Shown one piece after another: positions 46,550 through 58,711 of a stretch of 64,000 nt of DNA (positions within the stretch are counted from its first letter, which is position 1; the number at the start of each line of letters is the position of its first letter). The stretch comes from Endocalyx cinctus. Lineage: Eukaryota > Ascomycota > Sordariomycetes > Amphisphaeriales > Apiosporaceae. The notes under the pieces are model-generated. The model did not search any database and was not told where the DNA came from. It saw only the letters and a program-made list of their open reading frames with translations. The translations under genes were made by a program, and so were the position numbers. The DNA is taken from contig BCKC01000007.1 in NCBI GenBank assembly GCA_001600455.1, forward strand, positions 2,482,019 through 2,546,018, written 5' to 3'.

Positions 46550-49500
46550 TCAGACTTCTACGTTTTCGAACAGGAATGTCGGCTGCGCCGGCATAGCAGA
46601 GTCCGCGTTCTGTGCGGTGATATCAACCTCAGATCCGGTCATGAGATTAACGCCCTTCTTGACACCTTCGGAAACCTGGACGGGTTCGGCGGCAGCTAGA
46701 CCAGCCGCCCTCTTCAATGCGGGGATCATTTTGACGATTATCGTGGCCTCGTCAAACGCTAACTTGCGCTCCGCAAGGACTTCTATCGACTCGCCGTCTC
46801 GAAGTTTCTTCTTGAGTTGTTGTACAAACGGCATGGCTTCTTTTACCTTGCCCAATTTAGCGATGCGGCCGCTGAGTTCCTTGTCGGTAATCTTCTGCGT
46901 CATCGTAGCCGGATCCCATACCTCCTTGAGAAGTTCAATGCATCCAGTCTGCCACTTGGGGAAATCTTTAGCCACAAAGATTGTGACCTTCTTGGGCTTC
47001 TTGGGGTCGAAGCTAGTCTGCTTGCCCTTGGCCAACTTTTTCAATTGCGCACCTTCGGCCGAAGTAATGCTAGACTGAGTTGACAACACATACGCACGAG
47101 CAGCGCTCAAGCTTGAATCGACGGCTGGCACTTCCGGCCACCGAGCAACTTGTATTGTCTTGGGCTCCTTAAGAATTTCCATCCAAATGTACTCGGCCCA
47201 GTGAGGTGCAATTGGTGTAAGTCCAAGAGCTTGTAGCCTCATGTACTTGAATACCAAATCCTTGTTCATGGGTATCCCCGCTGCTGCGCAATGTGCTCTG
47301 TACACATCCTTGGCATTGACGAAGTCGTAAAAGCATGTTTTCAACGCTAGCTTGTAGTTAGTATCCTCATAGTGCCGTCTGCCTTCTTCTATTAGAGCAT
47401 TCATCTCATTGTCAAAAAGGGCATCTTCGAAATCATTCTTTTCGGTGCGGAAATCCTGGCTCTTAACCATTTCCTCGCACCATTCCTTCAGGGTGAACAG
47501 GCGAAGACTAAAATGATGTTAGTTACTTATCAACGAATATGAGCTTCTAGACTTGTTTCCAGCAACATACATGGTAGTATCTGCAACGTCTTCCACGAAA
47601 TTCGAGTCGGAAATTGTATCTCCCGCATCGGCGATCGCAATTCGAGTAGCATCGGCACCGTATTTTTTCAGAGCTGGCACCTGTTTAGCTAAACGTCACG
47701 TAGAATATGGTTGCATGATGCTTACCGTCATCGAGGGTCATGAAGTTTCCTGTACTCTTAGACATTTTCTCGCCGTTAAGCTGAAGATGTCCATTGGCCC
47801 GGACAGACCTGGGCCAATACTCTTGGGGAAAGAGTGCAGCGTGGTTGTACAGGAAGAAGGTGAGATGGTTTGGAATCAAATCTTTGCCACTCGCTCGTAA
47901 GTCAAGAGGGTAGAAGTACGAGAACTCGCGGCGCATGGCATGCAGAGTCTCCTTCGATATCTTCGACTTAGCAAGTAAATCGTCGGTGAGTTCCGTCCGG
48001 CAAAAGATATAGTCCCAAACTTCGTCTAACATTTGTTCTGGCGCGATATTGCCGGTGCCCTGCTCTCGGCCAAACATGTCTTTGTGAAGATAATGCGCAA
48101 TTGTGTAGTAGCTCATGTAGATAGTCGAATCACTCAGACTTTCCACCAGGAATGTCGGATCCCACGGAAGTCTTGAGCCTAAGCCGTACGTTCTAGCACA
48201 AGCCCATTGCTTAAGCCAGTCTAGAACGCCGATGAAGGCATTGCGCGTGTCGCTGCTGTACGTGTTCAAGCCTTTGCCGTCGTCATTCTTGACGTAGTCA
48301 ATAAGAACCGTGCGCCAAGAATCCTCGCCGTAATCTAGGTACCACTGAGCCATCAAGGCCACAGTACACTCGTCACCACTTCTGCTAACAACTCGGTTTT
48401 CAGGCTCAGCATATTCGAACGCAAGGTTAGCGTCAATAAGTTGTGCCCTGACCTTGGGCTTCGCTTGCTCGACCTTCTCGCCTTTGAAGTCTCCTACGAG
48501 CATGTGACCCTGGTAGAAGCCTTCTTTGTATGCCACCTCTTTAGCTTCCTTAAGCTGTTTTACGTCTTTTGGAGATGCGATCTTCATCTTCTTAACAAGA
48601 GCAGGGGCTAGGAGATCAGACGTAGGAGTCTTTATGATCGGTAGAATTTCAAGTTCAGCCCATTCTTTTTTGATACCATAGTAATCGGCTTTCTTTGCGA
48701 GATCAGTGATCATGACGTAATCATCAGGAGAGTCGGACGGAACACATGTGACTACACCCGTTCCTTTGGTCTCAAGGATGGATTCCATGGGAAGAACGCG
48801 AACTCCCTCTTTGTGGAAGCTTAGGGGGGCATTGACCAACGATCCGACCAGATCAGCACCATTGAGTTCGGCGACCTTGTCAATCACCGTTTCCTTCTCA
48901 AATATCCCTTGGTAGGCCATGTTCTTGGCAGCCCTCTCGGTCATGACAAAGCACTCCTTCCCGTTGGCCCGGTAGATTCCGTAAGTAATCTTAGGTGATA
49001 CAAAACAGGCAACCTGACCATACATTGTCTCGGCCCTCAAGGTGGCAGGGACAAGGAAAAGATCGGAGCCGGCTGGTAGCTTCCCTTGTAAGGTCTCCTG
49101 AGCCTTGGAGGTGAGTTCGAGAACTTTCATCTTAATTCCTACGTATAATTGGGGATTGACTCCTTCACCCTCGCTCCGATCGTGGTCCATGCAAGGTTGA
49201 CCATCTTTGATAGAGTAGATCGTATGACGTTTGCCGTATTTGATCTTGTTCATCTCCTTGAGCCGGTTCATCTGCCATCGAACGAAGGCGTCTGAAACAT
49301 ATCATAGTTAGTATTTTCTTGTCTTGTTTCGAAAGGTTTTTTTTTTTTTTTTAATATCAATTTCAATAACATACCAAAATATGGGTTCGCATCTGTGGTG
49401 ACAAACTCTCTGCGCCAGTCAATTCGGCTACCCATGTTCGTAAGGTCATGCTTGCAGAGCGGCGGGAAGTATTCAAGCCAGTAAGCGGCATCAGCGAAGA

Positions 49501-50179
49501 GGTGAATTTGTTGATTCGGAATTCCCATGGCGCGCATGATCTGAAACTGATATTTCATCTTGACGACCTTAGCGGCAGCTTTGCCCTTCTTCGCGCTGAA
49601 CTTGGTCACGTCCTCTTTCGTTTCTTTGCCAGACGGCGCAGGAATTTCAACCACCTGCGTCTCTTCTTCCTCTTTATAGTTCTCGAATTCTCGACCAAAC
49701 ATTTTCACTTCCTTGGCAAGTTTGTCGGCGCAGGCCTTGATAGGAAGACCAGTGCAGTGATATCCTTGGGGCCAGAGTACATTGTATCCTTTCATGCGGG
49801 TAAACCCAGCTTGAAATTCCACCTTACTGAACGAGAACGCATGTCCAATGTGAAGACGTCCATTCATATATGGGAACGCAATGGTACCGAAAAACTTAGG
49901 GAATTTCTCTCTTAGCTCGGCGGGGGTAATAGACTCGAGAGGGATGTCGGCAATAGTGGGCGCGTCGGCGTTGAAAATGCCACTCTTTTCCCATTCTTGT
50001 TGGTATCTCTTCTCGATTTCGATAAGAGTGTCTCGCTTTTCGGTCCCTGTAGAAACAGGATCTCATTAGCGTACAGCAATGAAAATTAATTTTGGGTATT
50101 GGCTTTGGAATCACGTACCTTTTAGATCTTTAAGGGCCGTGATCTGGAGACCCTCCATGCTCTTGACTGGTTCGGCCAT
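46550..50179 (-). CDS. CDC60: Leucyl-tRNA synthetase, cytoplasmic
   Basis: Class I aminoacyl-tRNA synthetase. Exons 50179-50119, 50046-49375, 49291-47726, 47673-47571 and 47507-46550; introns 72, 83, 52 and 63 nt; 1119 aa, the usual size for the eukaryotic enzyme. HIGH motif is GRLHIGHAFS (residues 83-92). A CP1 editing domain occupies roughly 250-530, including GTGVVTCVPSDSPDDYVM. The KMSKS motif EKMSKSTGNFMTL is at 752-764. The anticodon-binding region begins near KKYGADATRIAIADAGD and DSNFVEDV, and the C-terminal extension ends FLFENVEV. For intron 3, the acceptor at 47674 (CCAG) restores DDALKKYGADATR; nearer AGs would give a 37-nt intron or a wrong frame. Confidence 0.95.
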
Positions 50180-50699
50180 GGTGATAGAAGATTGATGAAC
50201 AATTGACAGCCGAAATCCTGTCAGGACAAGATGGTAAGGGTGACCGATTAATTATCATGAAACTTTTAGACAAAAAAAAGCTGGGGTGTAAACTTCCGAG
50301 TGTGACCCGATATTTTGACTCACAAATTTTGGAGGGGCAATTGGAGGGGCAGCTAACTAAGCCCCTCTAACTCACCGCCACAGCACTAGCCACGTATCTC
50401 CTAAAAATGGGTATAAATAGGGGTAAAGGGGTAGAATACGCCACAGCATATCAATTCAAATGGATGTGGTCTAATTTTTATATCTCCAGAGAAGCGCATT
50501 CATATGAGATTTACTCTTTTGATAAACTTCTAAAATTATCTTCACATATATGTCCTAGTTGATCTACTTAAGATCTACTTAAAAATAAAGAGAAGAAGGA
50601 TTATGAGAGACTAGAATGAATTGGATTTGAGTATCGATATCCGCGGCACCCTTCATATTTTTAGGTATGTGAATAGTCTCTAAATTGAATTCTATTATT
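50180..50699. other. Intergenic
   Basis: Promoter of the leucyl-tRNA synthetase. AT-rich, nothing else recognised. Confidence 0.5.
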
Positions 50700-51275
50700 T
50701 TACAGGTGTTTTCTTGTTGCTTGGAATTCCTCAAATTCTTCTTCATCTTCTTTGACTAATGATGATATGACTTCTTCCACAGCCTTGTAAATAGTATTTT
50801 GGTTAATACGCCTGGCCTCGTTCTCCCAATATTCGCACGCATGTTCCTCTCTCTCATCAGATTCATAAATCTTCACGGCCTCGGCGAGGGCGGCGTTGAG
50901 CTGCGCATCTCGCTGCATCAACAATTCGTTTGCTCTTTCGGCAGGGCAACTTGTTGACATAATACCAGTTGTCCATTTCCGAGTAATCGTGTGGCCTGGA
51001 AATTTACCTCCTTTAATCTCATCTTCATAAATCGTACAGAATTTGCACTTATAGCTCTCTAAGGTGTAGCCAATCCCACTCCCCGGCATAATAGTTAGAA
51101 AATTGCAAAACCTGGGACGGCATGAGCGGCTTTCCATAGTCCTGAGCTCCCCAGTACATTTTATGACTAGTTCAAGCCTTGATCCTTCACTGGCAATTTT
51201 CTTTATTTCTTTATCATGCCACCCTACTTGGCGTAGATGACCACATTTCATGCGGACGTTGTAGACATGACACAT
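50700..51275 (-). CDS. Cysteine-rich hypothetical protein
   Basis: Intronless 191-aa frame from ATG 51275. Cys and His residues in the first 90 residues (CHVYNVRMKCGH, SCRPRFCNF, YKCKFC) suggest zinc binding. The remainder is a charged helix (RDAQLNAALAEAVKIYES, EEVISSLVKEDEEEFEEF). Small proteins of this shape are common and uncharacterised in filamentous ascomycetes. No signal peptide. No named family assigned. Confidence 0.68.
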   Translation of the reverse strand: MCHVYNVRMKCGHLRQVGWHDKEIKKIASEGSRLELVIKCTGELRTMESRSCRPRFCNFLTIMPGSGIGYTLESYKCKFCTIYEDEIKGGKFPGHTITRKWTTGIMSTSCPAERANELLMQRDAQLNAALAEAVKIYESDEREEHACEYWENEARRINQNTIYKAVEEVISSLVKEDEEEFEEFQATRKHL

Positions 51276-52886
51276 AATGCCGATAACGGTAGACTTCTTT
51301 GCTTACATTGAGAATGATCAATGTTACACTGCAATATTGGCTTATAATATTGGGGAAGTGATATTTGGTTTCTGATTTATATCATTACTATAACTAATGC
51401 ATAGTCAAGACTAAGAGTCAGTGGACATGGATTTTATTCCTAGCTATTTCACTTCTAAATATTACTCATATACTGATTACTCATTTCGAAAAACAAAACA
51501 TTAATAATGATTATTATCATAGGAAATGACTTATAGACATAGAAGCTATGTGTGATAGCTTGCCATAATGTGATATATAAATATTAATATTGATGACTAT
51601 TGTCTGGCTCACTTGATTCCCATGCGACGGGCCATCTTACTAGGTCACTAAGAAAGTTGATCGACTTCATTTTAGGATTTATTTCTGTAGATTTATTAAG
51701 CTGTAGACAAGTACTTATCTATATTCGCCAGCCGTCGTTTCTTTACTTATCTTCAAAAGACCAGCCATTCACAATAACGAGCAATGGTTACGGCTCAATA
51801 CTGCATTTATTCGTTACCTTTTTGATTTAAATTCAATCCTTATAGAGAAGAATATTTAATTTATATCTTTTAATCTACAATCCTATATTTGCTGCCTAAT
51901 AATAGAAAATAACCTACGTTTCCTTGTGGTAACTGTACAAATTTATTTAACGCATCTCTTTATTTCAGCACTTATTTTTGATATGTGATTTCCCTTAGTA
52001 GATAATTGAACTCAGAAGGATATATTCAACGCGCCACCGGGCATAATCGCCTTTGTAAGGGTTCTTACCCATGTTGACGAAGATAAGAGACCTATTCGGC
52101 TAAATATTATTTGGGCTTCCTGTAGAATCCCGCCACGAAAATGTCACCGAGAAGATCTTATTCATGGGGTGAAATGTGAAGAAATGCTGAAGATTGATAT
52201 AAATTATCGTTAATTATATTGGTCACATCGTCGCACATCCTGCTAGCATATAATAGGCAGAGTCCTTGCGTTTTGAAAACTTATGCGAGTTTGCGCCATG
52301 CCAATATTGCGTCCGAACGTGAGGTCTGATAGGTTGATTGATATCATATTTATGGCCTAATTACCCACATACATCAGTATTACCACTTCCTCGCAGCTAA
52401 TTAACTACTCGTAGGGTAGGGGTAAAAATAGGACATCTATGTAAGAGAGTTATTCCGCCTCTGATAACGAAAAAGAGGTAGATTAGGAAATAGTGAATAA
52501 ATATGATACAGCCACTGCATGTCACCTATTCGTTTAAATGGAGATTAAACTGCATTTCTATTATATCAGTCACGAATTGGTGAAGGTCATAGGCCCTTGA
52601 GGCCCCTGTGACGCTATATCTAAGGTTTCTAAGTTATTTTAGACGGATTGTGATGTTTTCATAAGAAGGCATTCAAGATGAAGGCATTTCATGCCATACC
52701 ATGGCTGATGTGACCGCGTTTTCATCGTCCACGTTATTACGATGGAGCTGGTTGAGCTGCAGAGGGAAATTACGGATTGGATTGGTCACGCGAGTTAATA
52801 CTTAAGCCACGTAAATTTAAGTCGACATTATGATGGTCTTCGAGCTTCATGAGACTGGCCCAAGAGGAGGATGAAAAGATGTGGTG

Positions 52887-52909
52887 AAAAAAAAAAAAAA
52901 AAAAAAAAA
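52887..52909. repeat. Poly-A tract (23 nt)
   Basis: Uninterrupted A run, seen directly. Confidence 0.85.
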
Positions 52910-52938
52910 CGATACTACTAGGGTGGCCAAGCTTAAAA

Positions 52939-53165
52939 GCGGACACCCTGTATTCGGTCGTGCCTCACTCCTAGTATTAAAAAGGATATCAATCCCTATA
53001 TTGATATCTTACCCCTCTATATACAGGGATAGAACTGATTTGCAATTCATTCTGCGTCAGCAATTCATAGGTACCTCTACACAGGGCTTGGCCGTAAATA
53101 TACCTTGGTCGTAATAAAGGCTTGGATCCTGCAGAGATGAGCATCAGCTTTACAGGGGTGTCCGG
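52939..53165. repeat. Short inverted repeat pair, possible MITE relic
   Basis: The left arm (around CGGACACCCTGTA at 52940-52952) is the reverse complement of the right arm (TACAGGGGTGTCCG at 53151-53164) apart from one extra base. The arms are 198 bp apart. No target-site duplication was confirmed, so a chance pairing is possible. Confidence 0.35.
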
Positions 53166-53856
53166 AGTTCACGCCTCTTCCCCATTGGCAGATCTTCCTG
53201 TAATTACGCCCAGATCTCCCAGGGCGTTGTACGCGTGAATCTCCCAGATTACAGTCGGGCACAGCTTGTCTTCAGTGAAGCCCCCTGTTAACCTCATGCT
53301 ACCCCGCTCCAGCCACCTTCACGACCTAACCTCTCCTTTGTTTTATTAATCACAACTTAGGTGTCAAGTTTGAGGTTAGCCTTTCAATGGGCTGCGAATT
53401 CATTTGCATAAGATATCTTTAGCTGCTATTATAAAATAAATACTTGCCTCCCCTCGCTACCCGTAATATCGACTGCTTGATACCCTCTTAGTCCATTGCC
53501 TTGAAGTTCTAGATCCCGCAAACGTATTTAATATCAGAAAAACACAAATTATCCATATATGGGATTTCATACTATCGAATGAAACAAGGCATACCAAAAA
53601 AAAAAAATAGGCGAACGCAGCTTTATTAATGTACGTGGTACACAGAGATGACTACGTCGTGACATCCTATTTATCATATTTATTCCATTGCTAACACACC
53701 ATACTTCCAGAAAAGACGGTGAACTTCGTGTAGCCCCGAGACAGGAAAAAAAAAGGAGCCTTCCAGAGTAATACCTATCCTTGAATTCTTATTTACCAAT
53801 TCTTTCCTTTCCTTACGCTCGCCCTCGTTCAATCCGCACTACTTGAAACGCTATCC

Positions 53857-54723
53857 ATGCCCGTAACCATGGATACAACCGACAAAAGACCTACTTCATT
53901 CACCGACTTCCCTAACCTCCCGCCGGAACTGCGCCACCAAATATGGCGCGCGGCCCTGCCAGACGTCAGCCGTCCGACCCTCTACTTCTACGAAAAGGGC
54001 TGCTGGCGTCCCCACCCCCTCCTACCGACCGACGAAGAGTACGACCCGGCGGACGAGGAGCAAGGGGTTATCGTGCAGTTCGAACCCGAGCTCCTGCCCC
54101 CCGTCCGGATCGAGACGCCGCTGGTTCTCGTCAGCCAGGAAGCGCGGGACGTCGCCGTCGAGTGGGCTCGTCGGCAGGGACTCGCGATCGGCAGCGAGAC
54201 GGCGTCGGACGGGCGTTCGAGCCACCCGTGCTTCGACCGCGCTTTTGACGCCCGGCGCGGTGACATCATCTACTTGGCGTCCGAGGAAGAGTGCAACGAT
54301 TTCCACGGTGAGCCGGTCGATCGGAGGTCGGAATTTACCGCAGGCAGGATCTTCCGTGTCCGGACGAGTCCTATGTCGAGCGTAGCCATACCGGCGTCGA
54401 TGAGAGCCGTGGGCGTCGAGGGGCTGTTTTGTAATTATTTTTATAATTTGAGGCTGTTTTATGCCGTCGTCAATAGTCCGCCGGATTTTGAGAAGCAGGA
54501 TTCGATGGTGAACGCGAAGCGGCAGTGGTGGGGTTTTGAAGAGGTCCAGGAAAAGGAGGCAGTCTGGAATGTAGGCAGCTGGGAGTTTTCTTCTAGACAA
54601 GCTGATGATGATTCCGACGAATCCTCGGGCATGGAAGAGACTATCGGTGAGATGCCTTTTGGACTGATCCTTAAAAAGGTCCCTTACTGTGAAGCTAGGG
54701 CAATAGAAGTTGTTAGGAGATGA
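53857..54723 (+). CDS. 2EXR domain protein
   Basis: Single-exon 288-aa frame. It starts MPVTMDTTDKRPTSFTDF and then has FPNLPPELRHQIWRAALP, the signature of the fungal 2EXR domain, at about residues 18-35. The following TLYFYEKGCW and the segment ETPLVLVSQEARDVAVEWARR are also typical (dropped-residue-to-VSQEAR pattern). The C-terminus is acidic. A second ATG (MDTTDK, 53869) could be the true start. The family is fungus-specific and expanded, with no established biochemical function. The coding region is GC-rich compared with the spacer around it. Confidence 0.85.
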   Translation: MPVTMDTTDKRPTSFTDFPNLPPELRHQIWRAALPDVSRPTLYFYEKGCWRPHPLLPTDEEYDPADEEQGVIVQFEPELLPPVRIETPLVLVSQEARDVAVEWARRQGLAIGSETASDGRSSHPCFDRAFDARRGDIIYLASEEECNDFHGEPVDRRSEFTAGRIFRVRTSPMSSVAIPASMRAVGVEGLFCNYFYNLRLFYAVVNSPPDFEKQDSMVNAKRQWWGFEEVQEKEAVWNVGSWEFSSRQADDDSDESSGMEETIGEMPFGLILKKVPYCEARAIEVVRR

Positions 54724-54780
54724 CGAAATAATTAAGCGTCGTAGAAAATAAAGATATAGAAATGCACCATCGTACGATAT

Positions 54781-56514
54781 TTAATTTATGATATTTACTG
54801 TCAATGTAACCAGGAGACCAAACGAATCTGCATAAGAATACCATCTGTCGTTTTGATTCCCAGTTGCTTCCTTCAACTCGATGAGATCGCAATTTTTAAG
54901 CATTCCGTGTATGGCATTGTTATGCAGGTAATCTGTGTAGCTGACTTCCCAGTCTGCCTCGTTCTCTGAATGCCACAGCGTCGTAGGAGATGGTGCAGGC
55001 GACGTAGAATACTCCGGCATGTTCGGAGGTGGTGTGGCAATCTGTGCATGAAAAATCCCATTTATAATGCGAACAGTCGTTGCCGTCCTGATAACTTGTG
55101 TCAGTAGTAGAAGACTAAATTTGGGAACTTTCTTCTGTGTAATACTTACCGCCGACGTGATTCATAAAATGCCCAGTCCTTCCATGGTATCATATGACCC
55201 ATAGCTTCATCATAACTAGCGAGCTTACCATATCTTGTGGTCATATGTCCGCACACGGCCTTCATTGACTCATTCGTAAGTGGACTGGGCTTTTAAGGGA
55301 CTTTAAGCATTTTTACTCACATTTATTGAAGCCAGAAGCTGGGTATCGAAATCAGTATACTCCTGTCGTCCCTCTATAACTCGGAGAAGCATGTAGATGA
55401 CGAGAGATTGCAGTGCCTCCAAAGCCTCCCACTTTTGAAATGCGCGGTGCTATTTATCATGACTCTGGTCAGTAGCTTTTTCATCGTTGGTAATTAACAT
55501 TAGACAAGGTTCCCGGTAAATACCTCTTGAAACAGACGCTCCTGCTCAGTGCGAATTAGCCCCCAGATCAGACGCTTATTTACTCGTTGTCCATGAAGCA
55601 GCATCTTTGCTAGCTTTAGTGCGGCGAAGAGGGGACTCGGACGTGCGTTGTCACTTTGAAACAGAACCCGATATTTCGGGTGAATGAAGGGGGGGACGGA
55701 GTCTTGGTTAACCATCATATGTGGATAGGAGCGTAAGATGTGCAAGGCAATGTCGCCTGCTAGTTCAAGTTCTAGCTCTGAGAACTTTCGCCGTTCAAAC
55801 AAGGAGGTAGAATCCCGATAGTCCAGCGATATTGGTATAGAAGATCGTGGCTGGAAGTCTTGATTAAGCAAAGTCATTAAGTTGGGGCTAAGCCCCAGAT
55901 CGTGGTTGATGTGAGAGTCATCGATGTGTGACCCAAGGGAATACCCATCGCCCAAGCCAGTCATGAGATTGGACGTGACAGACCACCCAGGTCTGAATAC
56001 GTCACCTTCCCAAGCGAGCGAAAGATCACTGTTCTCTGATGCTTCCACAGTCTCATCCGCGGAACTACCGAAATTATTAGAAGTCTGGATAGAAATATCT
56101 ACAGAGGATATGCTGGTGAGCTGTGATGAGGCTGCTCTCTTGTGACCAACGGCATCTGCGTCATGGGACAAGCTGTCAATACCTAGGTCGTTCAGCATCC
56201 CCTGATAAGTACATGGAATAGCTCTCGAAATACATCGAGAGCAGCCTCCAGGACCTAAGCTACACCGGACTTTGGTGCGCACGCATTCATCACAAGCTTT
56301 CCTTCTTGGGAGGGTACCAGATTGGTGTTTCTTGCGGCAATACGATAGATGCTTGCTCTTGGCTCTTGCTAGGTATCTATAATCAGTTCTGGTCGAATAA
56401 TTATATCGATAGGCTCTTACCATTGGTGCCGTTACTGTAGGGCTTTTTACAAATAGGACAGTGGACTGTGCTCCGCTGGCTTGCTAGATTTGGCTGCATT
56501 TCCTCCATTTCCAT
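54781..56514 (-). CDS. Transcription factor with a C2HC finger followed by a Zn2Cys6 domain
   Basis: Five exons: 56514-56421, 56368-55524, 55449-55321, 55259-55150 and 55087-54781; introns 52, 74, 61 and 62 nt; 494 aa. The first exon supplies CPICKKPYSNGTN; after the intron comes AKSKHLSYC, so Cys19, Cys22, His38 and Cys42 form a C2HC-type finger split by the intron. The Zn2Cys6 cluster follows with six Cys at 57, 60, 67, 74, 77 and 84 (spacing 2-6-6-2-6; start KACDEC). The middle homology region includes WEALEALQSLVIYMLLRVIEG and WKDWAFYESRRRTAT, typical of fungal Zn2Cys6 regulators with this double-finger layout. Nuclear. Its gene lies between a 2EXR gene and an SDR; whether they are co-regulated is unknown. 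The third intron uses a GAAG acceptor, so exon 4 is the least certain. Confidence 0.82.
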
Positions 56515-57724
56515 GGGATTCCGATATAACTGCCGTGCTTGTTCTCTTATTCAAGTGTTTGAGAAAATATCTAGACCACCCTGGTATGAGAATTGGAGAA
56601 ACAAAGGGGGTCGTCTTACGCAGCTGTCTACGGATTTCCGTAGGATGTCGCATAATCAGAACCTTGATTATTAACTGTGAAAGATGACTTCGGTGACGGT
56701 GCCGTTCTATAATCTGGTGTAAGCCCCTGTCGTTAAGTGGAGACTCACGGCGTAGCGTCAATTCAATTCTAGGAACACAACTCCATCTCAGCGGGCTGGG
56801 GCGGTTTCGCAGTCACGAATATACCAGCTTGTATAGAAATGTCAGGTAGGCCCGTTTCCTTGTCAGAGAACTTCATTAATGTGAGTGTAACGAGATAAGT
56901 TAAAAAGCCCTTATCGCGCGTACCTATATGGATGGCAATTAGTAGGCCGTCGCGGTGTATTCTATGGAGCGATATCCCATACCCGGATACAAAACCACCA
57001 CTTAGCCTTTACATTATTCAAATAGCGCCATATACACGTAAGAACTATATAGTGATATGTGTTAAATGAAATATATATATATATCTTTCTGACGGTACAC
57101 AATTCAATTTTCTAACTCCCATACAAAGTCTATAGATAGTAGAACATATAAGCTTTTCCCACTCCACGCTATCTAATATATCACGTAATATAAAGATTTA
57201 CTTGCGCCACCATGCTCGCGCAAGTAATTCGTTTCCAATTGTACAAGTAGCATACGTGCAGTAGATTAAAAGACGGAGTTGTGAGCAGATAAAAAAGGCG
57301 GCTTTGTACGGGAAATGGCACACAAAAGGGTAGTGGTCAGTGGGGCCGTGAGTAGCTCTACGTGACATGCAGTGGATTGACCATGTGTATGAATTCAAAT
57401 AATTATATTGTGTTGTAAAAAAAAAAAGGTTATCCGTTTGCCAAAATTTCAGGGTTCGGAGTTGCAGAAGCTAAACGCTTCCGAAAATAGTAACGGTGCG
57501 TTCGGCCTCATGGCGAATCTCACCGGACTTGTTCTTCGGAGAATGAAGACGAGACGTGCTTCATACGTCATACTTCGGGCATGTCTACGGGCTATGGCCA
57601 ACATACAACTATTAAAGAGAACAGAAGCTGTCAACGACTACACTCACCAAGTCACTATTCTCATCAACATATCAACATATCAACATCTATTATACTGAAC
57701 AAGAGCTGTCACCCACCCGAAGAC
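56515..57724. other. Intergenic, divergent promoters
   Basis: Spacer between the regulator and the SDR. AT-rich in the first part; the last 300 bases contain an open but featureless frame that is probably 5' leader of the SDR. TA run at about 57070-57083. Confidence 0.5.
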
Positions 57725-58711
57725 ATGGCTTCTCCATTCTGGCCCTCTCTCACCAAAGTGTGGCATGACGAGTCGTATCCCGCCATCTCACCATCTCGCC
57801 CTGAGATTTCAGTGAAAGGCAAGGTTGTCGTTATCACCGGCGGAGCCAGCGGCATTGGCTCTAGTATCACCCGGGCCTTCGCGACCGGGGGCAGTACCAA
57901 GATCGCTATCCTGGCCCGGAGGAAGAATAACCTTCTTTCGACTAAAGAAGCGATCGAGAAGGGGTTTCCCGGCACCGAAGTTCTAATCATTCCCACCGAT
58001 ATCACCAACGAGACGCAGGTCAACGACGCGTTCGCCAAGATTGCCAAAACTTTTGGCAAGATCGACATTTTCATCTCTGTGGCCGGTTACCAGCCCGCCG
58101 CAAAGCCCGTCCTCAGTCCGGAGCTCAGTCTAGATGACTGGTGGTACACGTTTAATATTAATGTCCTGGGAGTGGTGCATTCGGTTCGAGCCTTCGCCAG
58201 ACATGCCGCCGAAAGAGCGCGTGTCCTGTATGTCTCAACTTGCCTTGCCACCGTTCCTCCTCTGGAGCCGGGTATGTCCGCCTACGCTGCTAGTAAGGGT
58301 GCCACAAGCAAAGTGTTTGATTATATGGCGTTCGAGTATCCAGACCTCAAGATTTTCAATATCCATCCCGGTCTCGTCGAGACCGAGCTTAGTTTGACGA
58401 ATGACCACGGTGGCATGGATCACAGTAAGTCGTGTACTATCTCTTATCTTATATCTTGTTTCTACTGAAATCACATATTGACGTAAGTCGAGACTAACAT
58501 AAATACAGTTGATTTATCTGGTGACTTCTGCTTGTGGCTGGCTAGCTCTGAAGCCGAATTTTTGAGTGGCAAGTGGGTTTGGGTGAACTGGGATGTGGAT
58601 GAATTGAAAGCTAGGAAGGAAGAGATATTGACTACTGACTTGTTGGACACGAAAGTTGGTGGACTTTCGTTTGTAGGTTGGAATGGGCGTGAGACTGTGG
58701 GAGATATCTGA
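57725..58711 (+). CDS. Short-chain dehydrogenase/reductase
   Basis: Exons 57725-58424 and 58509-58711, intron 84 nt, 300 aa. Rossmann fold with the NAD(P) motif TGGASGIG (38-45), a D-I pair after strand 3-4 (TDIT, about 91-94), an NNAG-equivalent position replaced by SVAG (118-121), Ser171 and the catalytic YAASK motif (Tyr187, Lys191). Such classical SDRs commonly act on secondary alcohols; substrate unknown. The C-terminal part (LSGDFCLWLASSEAEFLSGKWVW) is typical of fungal SDRs. It is transcribed away from the zinc-finger regulator, which could in principle control it. An upstream in-frame ATG at 57581 exists but adds a non-homologous extension, so ATG 57725 is preferred. Confidence 0.9.

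Larger units (their letters stand above)
51276..53856. other. Intergenic, 2.6 kb, AT-rich
   Basis: No supported gene. It contains a poly-A tract (52887-52909) followed closely by a short inverted repeat pair (52939-52952 and 53151-53165), which might mark a degenerate small transposable element; listed separately. Confidence 0.55.

Noticed and set aside
47689..47725. 37-nt intron in the leucyl-tRNA synthetase gene
   Set aside because: Too short, and it leaves a five-residue insert; the acceptor at 47674 gives a 52-nt intron and the conserved DDALKKYG junction.
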